64,000 bases of DNA from Megaustenia siamemsis. Its lineage: Eukaryota > Mollusca > Gastropoda > Stylommatophora > Ariophantidae. A program made the translations under genes and the position numbers. Below the pieces are notes generated by a model that saw only the letters and a list, made by a program, of their open reading frames with translations, was not told the DNA's origin and did no database searches. Every line of letters begins with the position of its first letter. The stretch's first letter is position 1. Positions 1 to 12,900 of this stretch are shown here, piece by piece. The stretch covers positions 57,026,603-57,090,602 of the forward strand of contig JAVIAB010000059.1 of the NCBI GenBank assembly GCA_032433765.1. The letters run 5' to 3'.

Positions 1-226
1 TGTTAAAAGACACAACAGTCTACTAAAAGTAATCCTGGAGGGGAAAGTACAAGGTAAAAGAGGCAGGGGCAGACCAAGACTAACATGGATGAGTAACATC
101 AAAAGATGGACAAATCAGCCTATGACAACCTGCACCATCAAAGCAAGAGAGAGCAGAATGGCGCTCCATGGTAGCCAACCTTCATTGCGGAGAAGGCACT
201 TGATGATGATGATGATGTTGTGCCTG
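1..226 (+). mobile_element. LINE 3' end with TGATGA tail
   Basis: The translation contains fragments of a typical LINE C-terminus (G-GRPRLTW-, an IKRW segment, then KARERAEWRSMVANLH). It ends in the tail CACTTGATGATGATGATGATG. Truncated at the window edge. The tail resembles the 3' ends of the GGTTATG-headed repeat family found later in the window. Confidence 0.65.
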
Positions 227-522
227 TGCTGTTGAGTCTATTTAAGTGTTCTTGTAGGTCTTCTATTTTTACATTATTACCTACATTTTACTATTTTAAC
301 AAAATGTACAACTTTACAGCTAAAAAAAGATCCTTTGTAATTTGGAAAAATAATATAATTTTTTAATAGAAATCATTGCATTAATCTTTGTAGAACAGTG
401 TGAACATGATATTAATTATTTATAAGCACTAGCGCCACAATCCAGACCTGCGATGGCATGCCTTTGTCTCTGTGTAATGTGTCAGCACGAAAGGAGTTCA
501 TTTTTCTTTCATCAGATAATAA

Positions 523-800
523 ACATCCCGTGCGTTACCGGGGCCTCATTATGAGGGAGTAAAGAATAGTGACACTGTGACCTTCCAGGCATGTCGTATG
601 AGGCGACTAAGGAGGTTGATCGATGGCTTGACAAGCTGTCATTGTAAAAAGTATTGTTATGGAAACAGAGCCATAGATTTTGGAAGCAGTGATCTCTGCA
701 ATATGTGCCATTTTGGCACGCAAGGTTTCTGTTTTTAAGATTGTGGTTCTGCCCTATGTGCCGTCTTCGGCTCGAAAGGACGTTAGATAGAGATAATAAA
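523..800 (+). mobile_element. SINE-like repeat with CGGGGCC/CTCGAAAGG ends
   Basis: This ~275-bp repeat has a reverse-complement copy at 50640-50912 and a partial copy at 6715-6805. It runs from the GTTACCGGGGCCTCATTATG head to a tail with TGTGCCGTCTTCGGCTCGAA and a GATAGAGATAA end. The last ~40 bases resemble the 3' end of the GATA-tailed LINE family in this window, as expected for a SINE that borrows that LINE's machinery. Confidence 0.65.
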
Positions 801-881
801 GGGTAGGTTTATTAAATTATTTAGTAAATATTTCCACTTGAATATAAAAGTTGTTTATCTGAATGCTTTTTTTTTCCTCAG

Positions 882-943
882 GCAATTAGAGGCGAGCTTA
901 GTCAGTATGTCGATGAGATGGTTATACCTGAGTCAATGATCAC
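882..943 (+). CDS. VPS52: VPS52 exon 1 of window
   Basis: This 62-nt exon encodes AIRGELSQYVDEMVIPESMI plus two bases of Thr, matching the RG-L-ELVD-LVVPS segment of vertebrate VPS52. The acceptor is a T-rich tract ending CTCAG at 881. The donor is GTAAGT at 944. Reading past the donor meets TAA at once, so the large ORF in the following intron is not a continuation of this exon. Confidence 0.88.
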
Positions 944-3900
944 GTAAGTGTATGGTCTTTTATCAAATCTGCTGGGCCTTAGATCTATTTGTAGACAAGG
1001 AAAACTGGTTTTTTGATCATTTCAATGGTTTTTGGTTCTCTTTGTGTACAGGACAGACAAGTTTGCTAGATCTTAGTAAGTCTGTTGGTTTTCTTTGTGT
1101 TCACAACACAAGTTTACTAGATCTTAGTAAATCTTTTGGTTCTCTTTGTGTTCATGACACAAGTTTGCTAGATCTTAGTAAGTCTGTTGGTTTTCTTTGT
1201 GTTCACAACACAAGTTTACTAGATCTTAGTAAATCTTTTGGTTCTCTTTGTGTTCATGACACAAGTTTACTAGATCTTAGTAAATCTTTTGGTTCTCTTT
1301 GTGTTCATGACACAAGTTTACTAGATCTTAGTAAATCTTTTGGTTCTCTTTGTGTTCATGACACAAGTTTACTAGATCTTAGTAAATCTTTTGGTTCTCT
1401 TTGTGTTCATGACACAAGTTTACTAGATCTTAGTAAATCTTTTGGTTTTCTTTGTGTTCACGACACAAGTTTACTAGATCTTAGTAAATCTTTTGGTTCT
1501 CTTTGTGTTCATGACACAAGTTTACTAGATCTTAGTAAATCTTTTGGTTCTCTTTGTGTTCACGACACAAGTTTACTAGATCTTAGTAAATCTTTTGGTT
1601 CTCTTTGTGTTCATGACACAAGTTTACTAGATCTTAGTAAATCTTTTGGTTCTCTTTGTGTTCACGACACAAGTTTACTAGATCTTAGTAAATCTTTTGG
1701 TTCTCTTTGTGTTCACGACACAAGTTTACTAGATCTTAGTAAATCTTTTGGTTCTCTTTGTGTTCATGACACAAGTTTACTAGATCTTAGTAAATCTTTT
1801 GGCTTTCTTTGTGTTCACGACACAAGTTTACTAGATCTTAGTAAATCTTTTGGTTCTCTTTGTGTTCATGACACAAGTTTACTAGATCTTAGTAAATCTT
1901 TTGGTTCTCTTTGTGTTCATGACACAAGTTTACTAGATCTTAGTAAATCTTTTGGTTCTCTTTGTGTTCACGACACAAGTTTACTAGATCTTAGTAAATC
2001 TTTTGGTTCTCTTTGTGTTCACGACACAAGTTTACTAGATCTTAGTAAATCTTTTGGTTCTCTTTGTGTTCACGACACAAGTTTACTAGATCTTAGTAAA
2101 TCTTTTGGTTCTCTTTGTGTTCACGACACAAGTTTACTAGATCTTAGTAAATCTTTTGGTTTTCTTTGTGTTCACGACACAAGTTTACTAGATCTTAGTA
2201 AATCTTTTGGTTTTCTTTGTGTTCACGACACAAGTTTACTAGATCTTAGTAAATCTTTTGGTTCTCTTTGTGTTCACGACACAAGTTTACTAGATCTTAG
2301 TAAATCTTTTGGTTCTCTTTGTGTTCACGACACAAGTTTACTAGATCTTAGTAAATCTTTTGGTTTTCTTTGTGTTCATGACACAAGTTTACTAGATCTT
2401 AGTAAATCTTTTGGTTCTCTTTGTGTTCATGACACAAGTTTACTAGATCTTAGTAAATCTTTTGGTTTTCTTCGTGTTCATGACACAAGTTTACTAGATC
2501 TTAGTAAGTCTTTTGGTTCTCTTTGTGTTCACGACACAAGTTTACTAGATTTTAGTAAATCTTTTGGTTCTCTTTGTGTTCACGACACAAGTTTACTAGA
2601 TCTTAGTAAATCTTTTGGTTTTCTTTGTGTTCATGACACAAGTTTACTAGATCTTAGTAAATCCTTTGGTTCTCTTTGTGTTCACGACACAAGTTTACTA
2701 GATCTTAGTAAATCTTTTGGTTCTCTTTGTGTTCACGACACAAGTTTACTAGATCTTAGTAAATCTTTTGGTTCTCTTTGTGTTCACGACACAAGTTTAC
2801 TAGATCTTAGTAAGTCTTTTGGTTCTCTTTGTGTTCACGACACAAGTTTACTAGATCTTAGTAAATCTTTTGGTTCTCTTTGTGTTCACGACACAAGTTT
2901 ACTAGATCTTAGTAAGTCTTTTGGTTTTCTTTGTGTTCATGTTTACTATATTTGTGATTTCTGTGCTTGCTTCTGACCAGAAGAATCCTGGTTCAGTTTT
3001 CAGATGTAGCAAAATTGTTTGGATTAACATGGCTTGTGTATCCACTCATCATCATCATCATCATCATCAAGCTTTTCCCTGTTCAAATATGGCTCCCATG
3101 ACAGCTACTCTGAAGTTTTTTTTCTGTCTTGTGTGAGATATCCAGCTTTTGCAGCAGTCCAATCCCAGCTTGTTTGTGATATTTTATATCCTCAATCTTC
3201 TAGGTCTTTCTCTCTTTCATTTACCTGCAAATGTGCTCTCCATAATTATCTTCTGTAGATTCTCTGGGTGTTCACTCATCCCCTGAAAATGCGTAGCAGA
3301 GATTTTTTGTGTGGAAATAGATTTGTCTGGTATGATGCCAACCATACCACCTATAAAGGTCACTGAAAAAAATGGCCACTAACTCTGTATTTCCTGTGTG
3401 TTTTAAAGTGTAGAGGGAAGTGTTTGCTTTGGTCTCTTTTAAAATGCCCACGTTTTAATCCTTCTTAACTGTTCATAGTATTCTCCACATTCTTATGTAA
3501 TGCCTAACTTTAGTGGCCCTCAGTCATTTTCTTGTCTTTATTCGATTGCACATAATTCATAACAATATGCCAAGGCTTGCTCCATGTAACACTGAGGAAC
3601 ATTTTAACCATTGATAATAATCGGTTGTATATCTTTCTCATTACCTGGAGTGCAGCCTTTATCTGAACTACTCTGCATCTGATCTCCTTTGACTATCTAG
3701 CAGGATTGATAAACTGCTGTAGAGATAGAAAGTTGTGGAGAGACATTATCTCTTGTGCCAACTGTTGAACATATGCTTCAAGACTGTATTGAATGTATTC
3801 TACCTTTCAGCTCCCTGTAGAGCATAGGTCTTTCACAGACACTTTCCAATGCATTCTGTTTCTTGCAATTCTTTTTAGATCATAACATGTCTTCCCCATC

Positions 3901-6900
3901 ATCTTCCTCTCTTCTTTCACCTGTCTTCTCCAAGAATATTTTGATCTTCCTCTTTGCCTTTTTCCTTAAAGATTCAAAAAAAGGGCCTGTTGTGTAATAC
4001 TCTCAGTTGGCTTCCGAAATGTGTGTCTTATCCAGCGCCATCATCTTCATTATATCTCATTATCCACTGGTATTTGACAGGTACTTCCCCTTAATTCTAT
4101 GTTAGTGATTTTGTCCTGCCATTTCCATCCTTTTATTCTGCGTAAGCATCCATTAATTAAAGTATGTATATATATATATAATATTTTAGGCTGAGGAAAA
4201 CCCATTGGCCCATAGAAACAACCATCTAACAGACAAAACTATATGGGCCTCTTAAAAAAACTACAAAAAAAAACAAAAAACAGTAAAATTTATCCAAGAA
4301 ACAACATTACAGATATAGATAAAATACTTCAGGGGAATGAAAGAACTTATACCCTACCAGCAGGCATGGTACTGGATGATGAAAGTTATTTATCTTAATT
4401 TCTTTATCCTTATATTCCTTAGAGCAATTCTGGAAAGCCCAGTCACTGAAGATGACTTCAAAGAACAGTTGCATGAACTGAACCATAAAATTAACTTTGT
4501 GAAAGAGCAGTCTTTCAGAGATGCCAGGGCCTGTTTGGATGTGAAAGACATTCTGGAAAAGCTGAAAATTAAAGTGAGAAAAAATTATCTGACTAATATC
4601 ACATGTTTTTTAAACAGACGATATTTTATTGGTGTACAATAGTTTATCAACCACTTTATTTTAGTTTAGTCGACAGGTCATCCTCATTTTACATCGGACA
4701 AATCAACCACTTTGTTTCATATCAGCGAATATCTCTACATTTTTATTAATATTTTATTGAAATTAGGACAGTTGGTTTGTGAACAATGTCCTATAGACAC
4801 ACATTAAGAAAACCTGATGTCAGCATGGCAAAACAAGTACTGCAATGGAACCCACAGTGAAAGAAAAAGCTAGAGAGGTCCATAAATGCTTGGAGAAGAC
4901 TTTGTTATGGAAACCCTCAAGAACATTGGCCTACACTAGAGAGAGGTAGAGAAAATGTTCAGTGAAGAGACCTTGTCTGGGACTTTGATTAATTGACAAT
5001 GCCCTCATTTTATATAAAACGCTAGAAGTGGTTCAGTTTAGGTGGGAAAGACATCACTATGGTTATCAATGGGGATCTAGCTTTAAGATTGCAACAGTTT
5101 GGAATAAACATCAAACATGTAAGATGATAACTTTCAAAGGTGAGCTAGGTGTATGTACAACCAGTGAACTACTGGAACCATAACTGTACACACACTTCAT
5201 CATCTGCTTAAGTGACTAAGCCCCTATGGTTTTGCTTGGAGTGCTGTAATATTAGCTGTATCAATAATGTACAGATAACTATGGTTATGGTAGGCCCCAG
5301 TATCACTGCAAATGAATTAAATCCATAATTGCTCAACCGCACGTGCCAGTGGAATCATCCGAATTAATATCTCATCTCCCGAACAAAGAAAGGTAGCTGC
5401 AGTCCCCATCATAGCAGTCTCAGCACACGCCAAAAGACATAAGGCGAACCCGCACAGAAATTGAACACAACCATCTGTTCCCTGTCATACGATATCATCA
5501 TTCATCGCAAGCAATTGGAATATTGAAACACGATCAAAAAGGATGAAACACACAGCTGACGGTGTGCACAGAGCACTTAACTCAGTAGCTCCTGCAGCAA
5601 GCCGGACTTGGAATATGAGGGAACTGCAAAGCCTATAATTGTTCCTGCCACCTATCCGCCATATTCATACATAAGTTGTATTGTTCTCATTCTTTCTTCT
5701 CTTTGTATGTTACTAATGTTAACTTTTCTCAATCCACATATATTGTTTGGGGACAATCAAAGGCTAAGGAAAGCAAACCTGAAAAAATGCTGGCTGAAAT
5801 CGGATGCACTGGGCCACTGGCGCAGAACACAGTGCAACGTATTAACGGGTGTTCAGTCAGAGTGGATCTGGCGGACTCTAAATGTGACGTTCTGTCTGTG
5901 GGGGCGATCAACACAGTTAACCTGACAGATGACTTCATGTGGGAGTCTGGAATCCTACTCTGACTGAGTCCTGATCGCAGAGAGAGAGATATATTGTTTT
6001 ATTTTTCTCTCATTTCAGGCCATTTCTAAAATCAGAGAATTTCTGCTCCAAAAGATTTACGCATTCAGGAAACCCATGACTAACTATCAGATACCCCAAA
6101 ACACATTGCTTAAATTCAGGTAACTCTGATTTGTCATGTATAAACTCACCTGAACATCTTTCTGTGTTATTTAAATTAAGCAAACAGATGCTACCAGTGC
6201 CAGACCTGGACTCTAGACTCAGGAATAATAATAAAAATAATCACTACCAAAATGAAATGTGTTAGAAAAAAATGACAAGAAACAGCCTGAGAGATAAGAT
6301 CAGAAGTGAAAAAAAAAAAAAAAACTATCTTTACGACACATAGTACCATTGCTGGTGTATGTCGGGGGGAAACGATAGAACCAGAGGGATAAAGACCGCT
6401 TGGTCAAGCAGTCGCCACGACATGTGCGACTCAGGATTTTTATTTCACCCCTGATAGAAAAAATCCTTTCTGTCTACCGCAGGTTTCGAACACCGTACGT
6501 CAGCTTTTCAGCCAGCAGAACAGTGGTTTTAGCTGCACGGCCACGCGCACCTTCCAATCAGAAATGAAGAACTGAGGAAATACTTAAGTTTAGTATTAAA
6601 CACACCCTCCAATATTAAGCATGTTCACCACACACTGGCGAAAGTACTGACGATTGTTTCAGTTCAGATGCACTAACTCCGTAGCTTTGGCGAAGATCTT
6701 CTTTATCCCAACGTCACTACTAGCCTCTTAGGACATGCCTGGCAGGTGACAGTGGCTCTATTCTTTTTTTTTCCCTAATGGTCAGGGTCACGTTATACAC
6801 ACAGGCAAAAATTTGTGTAATATTTGTTTAGTTTTGTTTGAAACTTTATTTTAACAAGTTAAATAGTTTAGTTGACAGTAATCCTCATTGCACATCAGAC

Positions 6901-9900
6901 AAAGCTACCAATTAAATTAATAAAAATACTTGTAAAATTGAAGTTATTTTATATTGTTTTTAATAATTATATTGTTTTTAATAATTATATTGTGTTCAGC
7001 AACTGGCAAAACAAAAGGAAAGAGAGATTGCGGACGACAAAGAGAGAACATACTGGATAGCTTAGTGTCATGGCATGGAAAACAGTCAACAGCAGAACTG
7101 ATACGATGCATTGTAGATAGAAGATTGTGGAAGGACATGATCACCTACACCAACCAGTTTGGCACATGATGATGATTGTGTTCAGAAGTAGCTGTCCTCA
7201 AATAAATGACAGTTTATTTCTTGTAATTGGTTGGCATCTGTATATCATAGATATAAATTATTTCTATCCTAGAATTATTGGTTGGCATCTGTATCTCATA
7301 GAAATAAATTATTTCTATCCTAGAATTATTGGTTGGCATCTGCATCTCATAGAAATAAATTATTTCTATCCTAGAATTTTTGGTTGGCATCTGTATCTCA
7401 TAGAAATAAATTATTTCTATCCTAGAATTTTGGTTGGCATCTGCATCTCATAGAAATAAATTATTTCTATCCTAGAATTTTTGGTTGGCATCTGCATCTC
7501 ACAGAAATAAATTATTTCTATCCTAGAATTTTTGGTTGGCATCTGCATCTCATAGAAATAAATTATTTCTATCTTAGAATTTTGGTTGGCATCTGTATCT
7601 CATAGAAATAAATTATTTCTATCCTAGAATTTTGGTTGGCATCTGCATCTCATAGAAATAAATTATTTCTATCCTAGAATTTTTGGTTGGCATCTGCATC
7701 TCACAGAAATAAATTATTTCTATCCTAGAATTTTTGGTTGGCATCTGTATCTCATAGAAATAAATTATTTCTATCCTAGAATTTTTAACGAGTTCCTAAT
7801 GGCCAATGAAAGACACGTGGCCAAAGAGGTGAGGGATGAGTATGTGGATACAATGAGTAAAATCTATTACTCCTACTTCAAGGGGTACTCCAGCAGATTG
7901 ACAAAGCTTCAGGTAAATGCTTCTGCATGATTTTGGCTTCCTTAGGTTATTAATGCTGCACTACTGTAGAACCCCACCCAATATTCTGTGCTATATAAAA
8001 TTTACTGTGTATTGACTGTAAGTTACAAACAATTTGCTTCATTTAACCCTACCAGACCTGAGGCCCTGAACCTAACTGTCCCATATACCTGGGCTCCTGA
8101 GCATTAAAGAGAAAAAACCAACGTGATATAGAAAATTGTTAGTTACATGCAAATAAGTGGTTAGAATAAGATAGAATTTGGAGTCATTGTACAAAATAGG
8201 TCTACTTTTCACCTAGCACCAATATTCCACCTTTGTGCGTCAATCCACCCAGCAGGATGAACCTTGTTTCACACAGAGGCACCCTCATAAGCTATTTGAG
8301 CAAGATTCCCCTCATCACTAGCGCTGTCACTGTCTGTGTCACTTGAACTGGAAACACATTTTTAATGAAAATCTGACTCCTCAAAGTCTGAATCAACCAA
8401 AGTTTTGATCTCCTGTTGGAATGTGAAAAGCCTAGACCTATTTCGCTTTCCTGTTGAAGTACTTGGTTCATCAGCTGCTCATTTCATTGTAAATTTTCAT
8501 AATTTGTTCACATCAAACCACACAAAGTCAATTTGTACACATGGGGCAGACATTTGCAATGGCTAACCATCAGGTTTGACCACGATTGGTTGGTTATTTT
8601 TAGTTTTGACACATTTTTTCATGTTCTAGGCAAAGTACTAAATATTAGGGACAGCTACATATTGGCGATTAGGAAATTACCGAAAACTAGGGACAGCGGC
8701 CTGGTAGGGTTAAACACCATTAAAATATGAAATATGTGTCTTGCTCTGTGCTTTATATTTATATTAACATCACAAAGTAGCATTTTGTCAAGGTTGTTGA
8801 ATTAAGTTGCAATCAAAGCCAAAGAAACAAAAGACCATTTGGAATATTACAATATATATATATATATGCGTGTGTGTTTATGAAAAATTGTTCATAGCAA
8901 GGACAGAGCTAATATTGTAATTAATGATATAGTGTTCTTGAACTGTTGGTTCCAACATTGGGTGTCTTTTTAGTCTAATGCCAGTTGCTATTAGAAGCTG
9001 ATAAACTACCCAGAATAGTTTGCTTTTCTTCACTAACTGTTTTGTAGCTTCTAAAGTTGAATTTAATATAATTTTTCATTGTTTATAAAGGGTGACTTTG
9101 TTTTTAGTGATAGTGTTTTTTTTTTGTTTGTTAAATGTTCCTTTTAAATTCTTCTAACAAGAAAGAACAATTAACACCCATCTTCCTTATTCATCGACAC
9201 TTCACCTATTCATCTGGAAGTTAAAACCACTTCATTTAAATCATTGAAAGAAGCCATTGGTTATTTTCAACAAAATTGCTACTTACAATTAGATTATCTT
9301 TTATTAAATGCTACATCTGATGTTGATACAAAATGAAGCCTGCACTTTGTTAATACAAAATTAAATAGTGGCCTCTTGTCTTTTTGTTCTTTTAGTAGAG
9401 TGTTGTCATTTAACTTTGTTGCATCATTCTAATTTGTGTTTACTTTTTTTCCTCTGCATTTTTGTTCAGAGTTATTCATTTTAGTGCTTAATTTTATAGA
9501 GAATTTAATTTAAAATCATTTTTAAATCAGTTGACAGTTGTTGATACAAAATTATATCTTTAAATCATCAATATGTGTTAATTTTGCTTTAAAGATTGGC
9601 TATCATGGAGCACCTTTTCCTTGTCAGTTCCCTTCACGGTGAATTATATGATTGGTTGTATTATTGATTCCCCTGTACTTATCAGTCAGTTTCAGTCTTT
9701 GCCTGCCGTTTCCCATTTTTACTCTTTAGTTTATTTTTACAATAACTTTAACTATGCATTGTCTCATTTTGTGTCTAAAGTCTTGCTAGATTTGTATGGG
9801 GGGGGGGGGGGAGACAAATAATAATAATAAATGAATATTATTATAGAGGGGAGCCACGATAGCTCAGTGGTTAGTGAACTGGACTACAAAGGACAAGAGG

Positions 9901-12900
9901 TAGGATTCGATTCCAACTGACGACTTCCGGTTCACCCAGCCTTTAGTGGGTACCAGATTTTTTCTGGGAAATTAAAGCGGCATGGGCGTAATACCGACCA
10001 CATTACCCCAAAAATCATGTGTCGAAGGTCTGTAAAATATATAGTCACTAACACCATATTCCCTATACGCCACTTGCCGTGACGGGGGTACTTTACTTTC
10101 TTTTACTTTTATTATAGAGGGAAACTTCCGAGGTGATACACAGTGAATCAGTTCAGAGGAAGAGGTATGTTTACAGCACTCGGAAAAAAATGGCAATCAA
10201 CAACAGAAAAAAACAAAGAACAATATATGGACAGAAGCAGGATCAAACCCGTGCTCAGTGGCACAGTGCCTTGCCACGAAAAGCCAAATGCTAGTGGCAG
10301 TGTTCCCTAGCGTTTGGCTTTTTGTGGCAAGGTGCTGTGTGAAAGTTCTCAAAGAGGCTAACACAAAAAGGGAGCTCTTAAAAAACATCAGAAAGAAGCA
10401 GTCAACATTTTTTGGGCACATCATGAGAAGAGGAAAGTTGGAATACTTGGTTACATCTGGCAAAATAAAAAGAAAGAGAGATCACGAACTACAAAGAGAG
10501 AAAATACTGGATAGCTTGGTATCATGGCATGGAAAACAGTCAACAACACAACTGATACGATGCACTGTGGATAGAAGATTGTGGAAGGACATGATCGCCA
10601 ATGCCAACCGGTATGGCACATGATGATGATGATGATGATTAATATGTGTATATATCCCAGACAAGTAATTCTTGTACCAGTTCAATATTCCAATATTTAT
10701 TTTGATGTAGACTTGCAATTTCTGTATGTTGTTCTTGTTTATTACCATATTTTATTGTTAATATTTATATCATATTCATAATCTCTGCTTTTGTTGGTGA
10801 TTTTTTTTTTACAAACAGTGACATTCTTTTAGGATTTTGCCTGCTGTACTCTGTGTTATATTATCTGAATATCTTAGTTTGTTTATTATAATTCCATTGA
10901 TGTATTGACTCTTTTATGGTTATGGCTAGTCAAAGGCCCCGTTACCACTGCAAACAAATTAAAATCCATAATTGCTGAACTGCCTGTGCCATTGGAATCA
11001 TCCGAGTTAAAGCTCATCTCATTGATGGATCCAAACAAAGATAGGCAGCTGCAGTCCTCATCATAGCAGCTAAAGTACAGGCCAAAAGACATAAGGCCAA
11101 GCGGCACCGGAAGTAAGCGCAGCTGAACTGTCCTTCGTCATACAATATCATCATTTATCATAAACAATCGTCAAAATATCAAAACACGATCCGAATGAAA
11201 AACACAGCTCACTGTTTTCACAGAGCTGAGTTAAACTCAGTAGCTGTGGCAGCAAGCCGGACTTGGAATATGAGGAAAATGCAACAAGGAACACTTTTCA
11301 GACACAGCCTTTAACGGTTCCTGCCGCCTATCCACCATATTGACGGGAAGTTCACATTCTCCTGAAAATGTTGATCGTCATATTTTTTTAATGTATAGCA
11401 CTTGATGATGTAGTAAAGAAATTGAAACAAGATTGTTCAAGTTGAATTACTCTCTTTAAGCAAACAGCACATATTTTTTTTGTCTTTTGTCTTTGTAAAT
11501 ATTTTAAATGTAGTAAATGTTTTAACTACTTGATTATAACCAAATTCTTAATTTTTAATCAACAACATTTTTAGACTGTGAGTATTTTTATATCTAAATT
11601 TGATGATGTTGTGTTTCTTTGTCTTCTGTCATTTTGATGTATTCTTTTTTATTATTATCTTAAGCAATTTTAAATAATATAATAATTTTTTTAACTTATC
11701 TATTTTTACAAAGTTATTAATGGGCCTGTGAGTTGACCGTTAAAATATTGTGTATTTTGACTATAAACTCTATCTTGTTTATTTTACAATTTAAAAAATA
11801 GCCTATCTTTTATAATATTAGTTCTTTTCTTGACATTTGGAAGAATTTTTTTTAACTTTTTAAAAAAAAAATAATATTGTAGTGAATGATAAAAAAAAAA
11901 AACTGAGGTTAGCTGGACACAGAAACTATATTTTTGTATTTATACATCTCTACCACCAGACCCACAACAAAAATTACCTCTACCACCAGACCCACAACAA
12001 AAATTGCCTCTACCACCAGACCCACAACAAAAATTGCCTCTACCACCAGACCCACAGCAAACACTGACCCACCACCAGACCCACAACAAACAATGACCTA
12101 CCACTAGACCCACAGCAAACACTGACCCACCACCAGACCCACAGTAAACACTGACCCACCACCAGACCCACAACAAACAATGACCTACCATAGACCCACA
12201 GTGAAAACTGACCTTCCACCAGACCCACAGCGAACACTGACCTACCACCAGACCCCCAGCAAACACTGACCTACCACTAGACCCACAAGAAACACTGACC
12301 TACCACTAGACCCACAGCAAACGCTGACTTATTACTAAACCCACAACAAACACTGACCTACCACTAGACCCACAGAAAACACTGACCTACCACTAGACCC
12401 ACAGAAAACACTGACCTACCACTAGACCCACAGCAAACACTGACCTACCACTAGACCCACAGGAAACACTGACCTACCACTAGACCCACAGCAAACACTG
12501 ACCTACTGCCAGACCCACAGCAAACACTGACCTACCACTAGACCCACAACAAACACTGACCTACCACTAGACCCACAGCAAACACTGACTTATTACTAAA
12601 CCCACAACAAACACTGACCTACCTCTGGGGCTGCAACAAACATTGTTCTACCAGTAGACCACATACAGTAATCGCGGTTAATAGGGACCAGAACCGGCCG
12701 CGATAAGTGAAAAACAGTGAAGTAGTGTCACCCTCTCATTTTTAACATACGTACATATTTGTGTATGTATAATATCAATAAGTGTATATGATGATAATAA
12801 TATATTGCATATGTTATCATTAGAACATTAAAGAATAGTTTCAAACATGTAAATAAAATATTAATAGTATAAATAACATACATAAAATAATGTATAAATG

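Larger units (their letters stand above)
1..881. other. VPS52 intron, 3' part (before exon 1 of window)
   Basis: No coding exon was found here. The stretch holds the end of a LINE at 1-225 and a SINE at about 520-800. The 225-520 and 800-860 parts are plain AT-rich sequence. A T-rich tract at 868-881 forms the acceptor of the next exon. Confidence 0.7.
944..4422. other. VPS52 intron between exons 1 and 2
   Basis: This GT-AG intron of 3.5 kb is dominated by the 51-bp array at 1028-2940. After it come a short (CAT)n run near 3047-3068, about 700 bases without recognisable features, an antisense LINE fragment at 3790-4150, and AT-rich sequence with a short (TA)n run at 4170. Confidence 0.8.
4574..6018. 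other. VPS52 intron between exons 2 and 3
   Basis: This GT-AG intron holds one copy of the GGTTATG-headed repeat (5281-5667), followed by a 290-base stretch (5676-5963) of higher GC with an open frame. The first 700 bases contain nothing I recognise. Confidence 0.7.
6120..7779. other. VPS52 intron between exons 3 and 4
   Basis: This GT-AG intron contains LINE debris near 6200-6330, a tRNA-like SINE (6355-6560), a partial SINE (6715-6805), a LINE tail (6984-7172) and the acceptor-copying 51-bp array (7228-7790) that runs into exon 4. Confidence 0.8.

Noticed and set aside
952..2976. 674-codon open frame as a repeat protein gene
   Set aside because: It lies in a VPS52 intron, is made almost wholly of 51-bp units whose length keeps the frame, has no supported start or splice context, and the exon before it runs into TAA immediately.
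7127..7453. 108-codon ORF as a separate gene
   Set aside because: It is a LINE tail running into the 51-bp array; its repeating IGWHLYLIEINYFYPR is the same unit discussed at the exon-4 acceptor.
9847..9920. Functional tRNA gene
   Set aside because: A and B boxes are present, but the sequence is the head of a multi-copy SINE with target duplications and does not fold into a complete tRNA.
11940..12266. Gly/Cys/Trp-rich minus-strand ORFs
   Set aside because: They are read-through of the 29-30-bp array in two frames.
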